In this document: positions 40,201 through 49,700 of the stretch, piece by piece
How positions within the stretch are numbered: position 1 is the first letter of the stretch
Layout: each line of letters starts with the position of its first letter
Assembly (NCBI GenBank): GCA_029582155.1
Contig: CM055897.1
Span: forward strand, 15,118,482 to 15,182,481
Direction: 5' to 3'
DNA length: 64,000 nt
Origin: Panopea generosa
Lineage: Eukaryota > Mollusca > Bivalvia > Adapedonta > Hiatellidae
The notes under the pieces: model-generated
Database searches by the model: none
What the model was told of the DNA's origin: nothing
What the model saw: only the letters and a program-made list of their open reading frames with translations
Made by a program: the position numbers and the translations under genes

Positions 40201-41600
40201 CTTGCATACAGAATGTCTTAGATTTGTATTACTCTCCACTAACAACAGTAGTGGTCTAGTGGTAGTGTTTGCATCACATGCAGAATGTCTTGGGTTTGTA
40301 CTACTCTCCACAAACTGCAGTGGTGGTCTAGTGGTAGTGTGTCTGCATCACATGCAGAATGTCTTGGATTTGTTCTACTCTCCACAAACAATAGTGGTGG
40401 TCTAATGGTAGAGTGTCTGCCTCACATGCAGAATGTCTTGAGTTTGTACTTTTCTCCACAAACCACATTGATGGTCTAGTGGTAGAGTGTCTGCCTCACA
40501 TGCAGAATGTCTTTGGTTTGTACTACTCTCCACAAACTGCAATGGTGGTCTAGTGGTAGTGTGTCTGCCTCACATGCAGAAGGTCTTGAGTTTGTTCTAC
40601 TGTCCACAAACCACAGTGGTGGTCTAGTTGTAGAGTGTCTGCCTCACATGCAGAATGTCTATGGTTTGTACTACTCTCCACAAACCGCAGTTGTGGTCTA
40701 GTGGTAGTGTGTCTGCCTCACATGCAGAATGTCTTGGGTTTGTACTATTCTCCACAAACAACAGTGGTGGTCTAGTGGTAGTGTGTCTGCGTCACATGCA
40801 GAAGGTCTGGGGTTTGCACTACTCTCCACAAACTGCAGTGGTGGTCTAGTGGTAGTGTGTCTGCCTCACATGCAGAATGTCTATGGTTTGAACTACGCTC
40901 CACAAACCACAGTGGTGGTCTAGTGGTAGTGTGTCTGTCTCACATGCAGAATGTCTTGGATTTTTACTACTCTCCACAAAAAAAAGTTGTGGTCTAGTGG
41001 TAGTGTGTCTGCCTCACATGCATAATGTATTGGGTTTGTACTACTCTCCACAAACAACAGTGGTGGTCTAGTGGTAGTGTATCTGCCTCACATGCAGAAT
41101 GTCTTGGATTTGTACTACTCTCCGCAAACAACAGTGGTGGTCTAGTGGTAGAGTGTCTGCCTCACATGCAGAATGTCTTTGGTTTGTACTACTCTCAACA
41201 AACCGCAGTGGTGGTCTAATGGTAGTGTGTCTGCCTCGCATGCAGAAGTTCTTGGGTTTGTATTACTCTTCACAAAATGCTGTGGTGGTCTAGTGGTATT
41301 GCATCTACCTCACATGCAGAAGGTCTTACGTTTGTACTACTCTCCACAAACCACAATGGTGGTCTAGTGGTAAAGTGTCTGCCTCACACGCAAAAAGTCT
41401 TAGCTTTGTAGTACTCTCCACAAACCACAGTGGTGGTCTAGTGGTAGAGTGTCTGCTTCACATGCAGAATTTCTTGGATTTGTACTACTCTCCACAAACC
41501 GCAGTGGTGGTCTAGTGGTAGAGTGTCTGCCTCACATGCAGAATGTCTTGGGTTTGTACTATTCTCCACAAACCACAGTGTTGATTTAGTGGTAGAGTGT
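36220..41600 (+). repeat. About 2.7-kb diverged duplication in the 74-bp array
   Basis: Units around 36217-36735 recur at 38955-39473 (shift 2738, 37 units). After one extra unit the shift becomes 2812 (36809 to 39621, 37031 to 39843), and further on it falls back to 2736 and 2662 (37771 to 40507, 38437 to 41099). Landmarks include GTCCACAAACTGCAGTGG with TGCCTACTTCACATG (near 37309 and 40120) and the A-run variant CACAAAAAAAAGTTGTGG (38238 and 40974). The changing shift shows loss and gain of single units after the duplication. Confidence 0.7.
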
Positions 41601-41616
41601 CTGTCTCACATGTAGA

Positions 41617-42930
41617 ATGCTATGGGTTTGTACTACTCTCCACAAACCACAGTGGTGGTCTAGTGGTAGTGTGTCTGCCTCGCCTGCAGAATGTCTTGGG
41701 TTTGTACTACTCTCCACAAACCACAGTGGTGGTCTAGTGGTAGTGTGTCTGCCTCACATGCAGAATGTCTTGGGTCTGTACTATTCTCCACAAACAACAG
41801 TGATGGTCTAGTTGTAGAGTGTCTACCTCACATACAGAATTTCTTGGATTTGTACTACTCTCCACAAACAACAGTGATGGTCTAGTGGTAGTGTGTCTGC
41901 CTCACATACAGAATGTCTTGGATTTGTACTACTCTCCACAAACCACAGTGGTGGTCTAGTGGTAGAGTGTCTGCCTCACATGCAGAATGTCTTGGGTTTT
42001 TACTACTCTCCACAAACCACAGTGGTGGTCTAGTGGTAGTGTGTCTGCCTCACATACAGAATGTCTTGGATTTGTACTACTCTCCAGAAACCACAGTGGT
42101 GGTCTAGTGGTAGAGTGTCTGCCTCACATACAGAAGGTCTTGGATTTGTACTACTCTCCACAAACAACAGTAGTGGTCTAGTGGTAGAGTGTCTGCCTCA
42201 CATACAGAATGTCTTGGGTTTGTACTATTCTCCACAAACCACAGTGTTGGTTTAGTGGTAGAGTGTCTGTCTCACATTCAGAATGCTATGGGTTTGTACT
42301 ACTCTCCACAAACCACAGTGGTGGTCTAGTGGTAGTGTGTCTGCCTCGCCTGCAGAATGTCTTGGGTTTGTACTACTCTCCACAAACCACAGTGGTGGTC
42401 TAGTGGTAGTGTGTCTGCCTCACATGCAGAATGTCTTGGGTCTGTACTATTCTCCACAAACAACAGTGATGGTCTAGTGGTAGAGTGTCTACTTCACATA
42501 CAGAATTTCTTGGATTTGTACTACTCTCCACAAACAACAGTGATGGTCTAGTGGTAGTGTGTCTGCCTCACATTCAGAATGTCTTGGATTTGTACTACTC
42601 TCCACAAACCACAGTGGTGGTCTAGTGGTAGAGTGTCTGCCTCACATGCAGATATTCTTGTGTTTGTACTACTCTCCACAAACCACAGTGGTGGTCTAGT
42701 GGTAGTGTGTCTGCCTCACATACAGAATATCTTGGATTTGTACTACTCTCCACAAACCACAGTGGTGGTCTAGAGGTAGAGTGTCTGCCTCACATACAGA
42801 ATGTCTTGGGTTTGTACTACTCACCACAAACCACAGTGATGGTCTAGTGGTAGAGTGTCTGCCTCACATACAGAATGTCTTGGGTTTGTACTACTCACCA
42901 CAAACCACAGTGATGGTCTAGTGGTTGAGT
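41617..42930 (+). repeat. 666-bp (9-unit) duplication near the array end
   Basis: Units beginning at 41617 and 41691 recur at 42283 and 42357, a shift of exactly 666 bp. They share the unusual CTCGCCTGCAGAATG and GGGTCTGTACTATTCTCC variants and the CACATTCAGAATG/ATGCTATGGG neighbour. Confidence 0.7.
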
Positions 42931-43095
42931 GTCTGCCTCACATACAGAATGTCTTGGGTTTGTACTACTCTCCACAAGCTGCAGTGGTTGTCTAGTGGTA
43001 AAGTGTCTGCCTCGCATGCAGAATGTTTTGTGTTTGTACTACTCTCCACAAACTGCAGTGGTGGTCTAGTGGTAAAGTGACCCCCTCACTTGCAG

Positions 43096-44455
43096 GGGCC
43101 CTGTAAGGGGTACTTAGAATTTTACGTAGAGATACTATGGGAAAACAGAAAATTCTCATTTTTTTCATCCATTTAGGCAAAATTATTATTCAATTTGAGT
43201 TATGAAGCATCATCTTGTCATAGGAAATAAGATGAGGTTCAAAAAGGAGAATTTACTTTCCATAAGGGGCCAAAGTGGGTTAAAAAAAGGTTGAATTAGA
43301 AAATTTTCAAAAATCTTCTCAACAACCGTTCATTCAAATTTGTTCATAATTGATATAGATTATCCCAATGAGTAAGGGTTTGTACAAATCAAGGCCTTGT
43401 ATTTATAGGGGCCCTATAAGGGGACTTTGAGTTCTATATAGAAATACTGTGTGAAAACTGAAAATTCTCATTTTTTCATCCATTTATGTTTTTTTTTATT
43501 CAGTTTTGAGTTTTGAAACATCTTCTAGTTACATTAAATAAGATTTTTTTCAATATGAAGGATTGACTTTCTAAAAATGGTCAGGTTGGGTCACAAAATG
43601 GTTAAAATTTTGAATTAGTCATAATCTTATTCTCAACAACCGTTCAGTCAAATTTGTTCTTATATTTTATAAATTATCCCTATGATTGATAATTTTAAAT
43701 TTGTACAAATCAAGGGATGCTGGGAGGCTCTGAAAGGCTGCTTTAGGTTTTACATAGGAATACTATGGGAAAATGGAAAATTCTCATTTTTTCATCTAAT
43801 TCTTTAACTATGTTGTTCAATTTGAGATCTTAAGCATTGTTTAGTAACATTAAATTTGATTTTGTATAATAAAAGGATTGGATTTCCATAACAGGCCGAG
43901 GGGTGGAGAGCAATATGGTTAAAATTGGGAATTGTCATAAATCTTTCTCTTAATAACCTTCCAGTCAAACAAGTTCATATTTGATATAAATTATCATAAC
44001 ATCAGCAATGGATTGAAGATTCTGCATATCAAGTGACTGCGATACATATTGGGGCCCTGCAAGGTTACTTTTCTTTTACATATGAATATTATAGGCAAAA
44101 CTGATTTTTTTCATTTTCACATCCATGTGTACAAAACAACTTCTATTTAAATTCTAAAGCATTTCTGCTCATAACAAATCACTAAGAGTGGGTGGTTGAA
44201 GTTCTGACAAATCAAGGGGCTGGGTTGTGTAAGGGTTCTGTATGGGGACTGTATATTTATTTTTTACAGATGAATAGTATTTCCTTTTCATAGCAATTAA
44301 CTTTTTGTTCAGTATGGGTGTGGTGGGGGTATCTATCCATAAGTTGTTCAGAAGACCCCCCAAAGAGGGTAAATACTGTGAAATTTCAAAAAGTGCTATG
44401 GCCACTATGAGCCAGTAGAGCGTCCTCAGACCCTCTTGGGCCTCTTGCTGTTTTT
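43096..44455 (+). mobile_element. Family B element with about four 310-bp core units
   Basis: The motif GGGGCCCTGTAAGGGGTACTT and its relatives appear at about 43096, 43408, 43716 (changed) and 44052. Each is followed by ATACTATGGGAAAA, AATTCTCATTTTTTCATC and a TTCAACTGTTCAGTCAAA-like stretch. The right end near 44425-44452 (CAGACCCTCTTGGGCCTCTT) is the same hairpin end as the element at 1355-2044. The left end is missing, because the 74-bp array stops directly at the first GGGGCCC. The minus-strand open frame 44169-44492 lies across this 3' end and is not a gene. Confidence 0.6.
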
Positions 44456-45120
44456 TTTTATTGTTTGTTAAGGGACTTATTACAGTGATCAAATGAGCAG
44501 CTGTAGGACCTGAAGGAAATAAGAAATATCAGAGTGTCATTTAGTAAAGAGAGCAATGGGGAGGCAGACATAGAGGTGGGGGTGGGGGAAGTGAACGCGA
44601 CGATGCAAGGCAAGAGAAGGTGATCTAAAAAAACACAAAAAATAAAACTATTTCAGAATATAGCTGGGCTGCTTTTATGAAATTAACAAACACTTTCAAA
44701 TTTCACTTACTCCTAATAATATGAACATATTTTAAACAAGCTTGACATTATTTTTCTCGCCATCATTTCATAAACATGAAAGATTTTTGGGTTGTGGTAT
44801 TTGCTATAGTGTTCCTTTACATGGGAGAGGTGATTGTTTACTCTTGACACATTCATAATACCTGTGAATAGTTGTGATAAATAACTGTGTTAGACCAGAC
44901 ATGCTTATTATATACATTGACGACAAACTCTGGGATATTTTCAATGTGTTGATGGTGATACTTCTCCGATACACAACGGATTTTAGAAAAAGTAGATATT
45001 GTTGAATAGATAAATATTCCAGGGAGTGTATCGTAATGGGAATCTGTTTGGTGTATATTCATCAGTACAACCTTGTCTAGGCTGTACCTTTTTCATACAT
45101 AGTGAGATATTAAAATAACA
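44456..45120 (+). other. Intron D, no recognised feature
   Basis: AT-rich sequence with a G-rich patch (GGTGGGGGTGGGGGAAG near 44574-44591). No exon, RNA gene or repeat family recognised. Confidence 0.5.
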
Positions 45121-46505
45121 TAGCACAAATGTTCACTATAATGAGGCAAAGTGTCACTTGTAATACCCATGTCTGTAACTAATGGTCAAGGTCACACATT
45201 GAGGTTCAAGGTCAGAAATACTTACAAATTTTGTGTCTGCTCCTTATGTAAACCTTTAGACAGATTTTGAAATTACATGGCGCATAATTATACCATAATC
45301 ATATGATGTGTTGCGCACAAGACCCTTAGAAGTTCAAGGTCAGATATAGGTACAAAATTTTGTTCCACTTCGTACCTTTTTATAGATTTTGAAATAACAT
45401 GGCACAAATGTTCACCAAAATAAGACGATATGTAGTGGGTTATACAGAGGTTAGTAACTCAATAGTCTAATACAAATGATTAACCTGCCAGGGCCAAGCT
45501 GTTCAAAGCTTGGTTAGCTTAACTCGGAGTTAAGTGAAATTTTCAAACCACAATAATTTTAGATTTACAACTTTTTAGATTATTGTTTTATTGAACATTA
45601 TGAAAATATGCCATTTTGTTTCTAAAAATGCATTTTAATTGCTATAAAATCATTGAGTATAAAAAAATATTAAAGTTACAAAATTTCATATAACCCAGGG
45701 TTTATGATGAATGATATGCCACTATAATTATAACCAACTTGTGAAAATTAATTTAAATTATATTGTTTTGCAAGTCTATTAATGCATATATGTAGAAGTT
45801 ACCTTAATGTTTGGTAGCCATTGAGTTGTTGACCCCGGTTTCACTAAACATATTTTGATATTTTCCTCAATGTCATTTTTAAATACTGAAACTTCACACT
45901 GACTGATTATGTTGCATGTTTTACTTAACCATTAGAGGTTTAATGACCGACTGTGCTGATTTACATGTGAAGTATTTCAAATAATAATTAAAAGAGAAAC
46001 TGAATAAAAAATGGTTGAGGAAGTTTCTTGCTTGATCATTTTTATTAATTACATTAAACCAGCCCTTGAACTTTGAACCACACAAGTAAAATATCTGGAT
46101 TTAGTGAGCACTATTCATTACTCATTCAATTCTCAGTCAGTGAGACACTTAATGGCTATTAAATATTTCTAAATGCAAATATAATTGTCATGAGCTATTT
46201 ATTTATCAACATGTCTGATTATGTAAAACTAAATTGAAAGTTACAAAAAAAATACCCTCAAAGGTCAAGATCGCACTTTCAACAAAATTTTGTGTTCTCT
46301 CCATAACTTGTGAACCATTTGACAGATTTTGAAAGACATGACACACATGTTCATCATAATTACAAAGTGTCACGTGCACTCAGGTCTCACATTTAGAGGT
46401 TTAAGATGAGAAATAGGTACAAACTTTCATGCCTACTCCATATCTTGTAAATCACTCAACAGATTTTGAAATAACATTGCACAAAAGTTCAACATAATAA
46501 GAGAA
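45121..46505 (+). mobile_element. Old repeat with about 130-bp core units, split by a later segment
   Basis: Motifs such as GTCAAGGTCACACATTGAGG, CAGATTTTGAAATTACATGG and TTCACCAAAATAAGACG recur with a spacing of about 130 bp at 45186-45440, and again at 46255-46505. The intervening 45441-46254 lacks them. That middle part contains GGGCCAAGCTGTTCAAAGCTTGG (within 45491-45513) and CTTAACTCGGAGTTAAGTG (45519-45537, with a short inverted repeat), which suggests a separate element inserted into the older one. Both are strongly decayed and no ends are certain. Confidence 0.45.
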
Positions 46506-46615
46506 CGATCATTCTGAGGTCAGTACTGGCAAGCTTAACGTTGTAGCCCTTTCGAATCTAGTTTTCAGAAAGTGAAAATTACAATTCAATAAATTTTATT
46601 TTTTCCCTCCTTCAG

Positions 46616-46780
46616 GTAAAAGTTTGTCAAGCCGGAGGAAGTGCAGGTTAAATGTGTATAACGAAGCATGGGAGGTTCTCAAGTCAACTACTGCGGATGC
46701 ACTGCTGAGTGAGCACATAAGAATCACAGATGAAGAACTTGAGGGGCCACATGTGATAGATGTGGTTATAATTGGACCTG
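46616..46780 (+). CDS. Exon E of NKRF-like gene: end of second dsRNA-binding-like domain
   Basis: A 165-nt exon between TCCCTCCTTCAG and GTAAGT (46781). Joined in phase 1 to exon D it continues SG-KSLSRRKCRLNVYNEAW, then EVLKSTTADALLSEHIRITD, then EELEGPHVIDVVIIGPG, ending in phase 1. The SRRK basic patch followed by a helix (RLNVYNEAWEVLK) is the expected end of a dsRNA-binding fold. The acidic tail and the IDVVIIGPG strand lead into unseen downstream sequence. The last 26 exon bases plus the donor (46755-46788) resemble the unit of the tandem array that fills the next intron. Downstream exons are not in the window. Confidence 0.75.
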
Positions 46781-49700
46781 GTAAGTTAAATGATGAAATA
46801 GTTATGTTCGTTAAAGAAACTGATGAAGAAATGTGATGTGGTTGTAAAAGGAAATGATAGGTTAATATGATGTTGCTGTTAAAGGAACTAATAGGTTTGC
46901 ATAATGATGGGTTTGTAGGATGTGGTTATTTAAGGAGCTTACATGTTTGTAGGATGTGGTTATTCAAGGAGCTTACATGTTTGTAGAATGTGGTTATTTA
47001 AGGAGCTTACATGTTTGTAGGATGTGGTTATTTAAGGAGCTTATGTGTTTGAAGAAAGTGGTTATTTAAGAAGCTTACTTGCTTGTAGGATGTGGTTATT
47101 TAAGGAGATTACATGTTTGTAGGATGTGGTTATTTAAGGAACTTACATGTTTGTAGAATGTGGTTATTTAAGGACCTGGTAAATTTGTAGAATGCAGTTA
47201 TTTAAGGAGCTTACATGTTTGTAGAATGTGGTTATTCAAGGAGCTTACATGTTTGTAGAATGTGGTTATTTAAGGAGCTTACATGTTTGTAGAATGTGGT
47301 TATTGAAGGAGCTTACATGTTTGTAGAATGTGGTTATTTAAGGAGCTTATATGTTTGTAGAATGTGGTTATTTAAGGAGCTTACATGTTTGTAGAATGTG
47401 GTTATTTAAGGAGCTGGTAAGTTTGTAGAATGCAGTTATTTAAGGAGCTTACATGTTTGTAGAATGTGGTTATTCAAGGAGCTTACATGTTTGTAGAATG
47501 TGGTTATTTAAGGAGCTTACATGTTTGTAGAATGTGGTTATTGAAGGAGCTTACATGTTTGTAGAATGTGGTTATTTAAGGAGCTGGTAATTTGTAAAAT
47601 GCGGTTATTTAAGGAGCTTACATGTTTGTAGAATGTGGTTATTTAAGGAGCTTACATGTTTGTAGAATGTGGTTATTTAAGGAGCCTACATGTTTGTAGA
47701 ATGTGGTTATTTAAGGATCTTACATGTTTGTAGAATGTGGTTATTTAAGGAGCTGGTAAGTTTGTAGAATGCAGTTATTTAAAGAGCTTACATGTTTGTA
47801 GAATGTGGTTATTTAAGGATCTTACATGTTTGTAGAATGTGGTTATTTAAGGAGCTGGTAAGTTTGTAGAATGCAGTTATTTAAAGAGCTTACATGTTTG
47901 TAGAATGTGGTTATTTAAGGAGCTGGTAAGTTTGTAGAATGCAGTTATTTAAGGAGCCTACATGTTTGTAGAATGTGGTTATTTAAGGAGCTTACATGTT
48001 TGTAGAATGTGGTTATTTAAGGAGCTGGTAAGTTTGTAGAATGCAGTTATTTAAAGAGCTTACATGTTTGTAGAATGTGGTTATTCAAGGAGCTTACATG
48101 TTTGTAGAATGTGGTTATTTAAGGAGCTTACATGTTTGTAGAATGTGGTTATTGAAGGAGCTTACATGTTTGTAGAATGTGGTTATTTAAGGAGCTGGTA
48201 AGTTTGTAAAATGCGGTTATTTAAGGAGCTTACATGTTTGTAGAATGTGGTTATTTAAGGAGCTGGTGGGTTTGTAGAATGTGGTTATTCAAAGAGCTTA
48301 CGCATTTGTAGAAAGTGGTTATTTAAGGAGCTGGTAAGTTTGTAGAATTTGGTTATTCAAGGAGCTTACATGTTTGTAGAATGTGGTTATTTAAGGAGCT
48401 TACATGTTTGTAGAATGTGATTATTTAAGGAGCTTACATGTTTGTAGAATGTGGTTAGCTAAGGAGCTGCTTGGTTTGTAAGATGTGGTTATTAAAGGAG
48501 CTTACGTGTTTGTAGAATGTGATTATTTAAAGAGCTTATGTGTTTGTAGAATGTAGTTATTTAAGGAGCTTATATGTTTGTAGAATGTGGTTATTTAAGG
48601 AGCTTACATGTTTGTAGAATGTGGTTATTTAAGGAGCTGGTAAGTTTGTAGAATGCAGTTATTTAAGGAGCTTACATGTTTGTAGAATGTGGTTATTCAA
48701 GGAGCTTACATGTTTGTAGAATGTGGTTATTTAAGGAGCTTACATGTTTGTAGAATGTGGTTATTGAAGGAGCTTACATGTTTGTAGAATGTGGTTATTT
48801 AAGGAGCTGGTAAGTTTGTAAAATGCGGTTATTTAAGGAGCTTACATGTTTGTAGAATGTGGTTATTCAAGGAGCTTACGCATTTGTAGAAAGTGGTTAT
48901 TTAAGGAGCTGGTAAGTTTGTAGAATTTGGTTATTCAAGGAGCTTACATGTTTGTAGAATGTGGTTATTTAAGGAGCTTACATGTTTGTAGAATGTGGTT
49001 ATTTAAGGAGCTTACATGTTTGTAGAATGTGGTTAGCTAAGGAGCTGTTATGTTTGTAAGATGTGGTTATTAAAGGAGCTTACGTGTTTGTAGAATGTGA
49101 TTATTTAAAGAGCTTATGTGTTTGTAGAATGTGGTTATTTAAGGAGCTGACCTGTTTGTAGAATGTGGTTATTTAAGGAGCTTACATGTTTATAGAATGT
49201 GGTTATTCAAGGAGCTAACATGTTCGTAGAATGTGGTTATTTAAGGAGCTTACATGTTTGTAGAATGTGGTTATTTAAGGAGCTTACATGTTTGTAGAAT
49301 GTGGTTATTTAAGAAGCTTACATGTTTGTAGAATGTGGTTATTTAAAGATCTTACATGTTTTTAGAATGTGGTTATTTAAGGATCTTACATGTTTGTAGA
49401 ATGTGGTTATTTAAGGAGCTTACATGTTTGTAGAATGTGGTTATTTAAGGAGCTTACATGTTTGTAGAATGTGGTTATTTAAGAAGCTTACATGTTTGTA
49501 GAATGTGGTTATTTAAGGATCTTACATGTTTGTAGAATGTGGTTATTTAAGGATCTTACATGTTTGTAGAATGTGGTTATTTAAGGAGCTTACATGTTTG
49601 TAGAATGTGGTTATTTAAGGAGCTTACATGTTTGTAGAATGTGGTTATTTAAGGATCTTACATGTTTGTAGAATGTGGTTATTTAAGGAGCTTACATGTT

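Larger units (their letters stand above)
13303..43095 (+). repeat. 74-bp tRNA-like megasatellite, about 403 copies
   Basis: The unit runs GGTGGTCTAGTGGTAGAGTG, TCTGCCTCACATGCAGAATG, TCTTGGGTTTGTACTACTCT, CCACAAACCACAGT, which is 74 nt. It maps onto a tRNA layout. TG fits positions 8-9 and GTCT-AGTGGTA-GAGT fits the D arm with its A box. TCTGC-CTCACAT-GCAGA is a perfect 5-bp stem with a 7-nt loop whose anticodon position reads CAC (valine-type). ATGTC fits the variable loop and TTGGG-TTTGTAC a decayed T arm, and GTGG pairs with CCAC as part of an acceptor. In the commonest units the base after that stem is followed by CCA. Many units read CTCGCAT in the loop instead. Some units are 73 nt. The B box is degenerate (GGTTTGTACTA), so polymerase III activity is doubtful. 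The array lies in the sense orientation of the host gene. The 64-codon open frames along it are by-products of a period not divisible by 3. Confidence 0.9.

Noticed and set aside
13363..42773. Very many overlapping open frames of 64 codons with similar peptides along the 74-bp array
   Set aside because: The period of 74 is not divisible by 3, so each frame runs about 2.6 units until the same TAG (in GTCTAG or GGTAG) returns. The frames overlap with shifts of one unit and have no start, splice or codon-use support. They are products of the repeat.
13303..43095. Direct repeats resembling a CRISPR array
   Set aside because: The units are continuous with no unique spacers, lie in an intron of an animal gene, and there are no cas-like genes.
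13303..43095. Functional tRNA-Val cluster
   Set aside because: The T arm does not pair (TTGGG against TACTC), the B box is broken in nearly all units and the acceptor stem pairs only partly, so the units are tRNA-like relics and not genes.
44169..44492. Minus-strand open frame of 107 codons
   Set aside because: It spans the 3' end of a family B element and an A/T run and has no recognisable domain.
46781..46836. Continuation of the exon E frame past the donor to a stop at 46836
   Set aside because: A full GTAAGT donor lies at 46781 and the sequence after it is already array-like. Read-through would give only 18 extra codons of repeat origin. An intron-retained short form cannot be excluded without RNA data.
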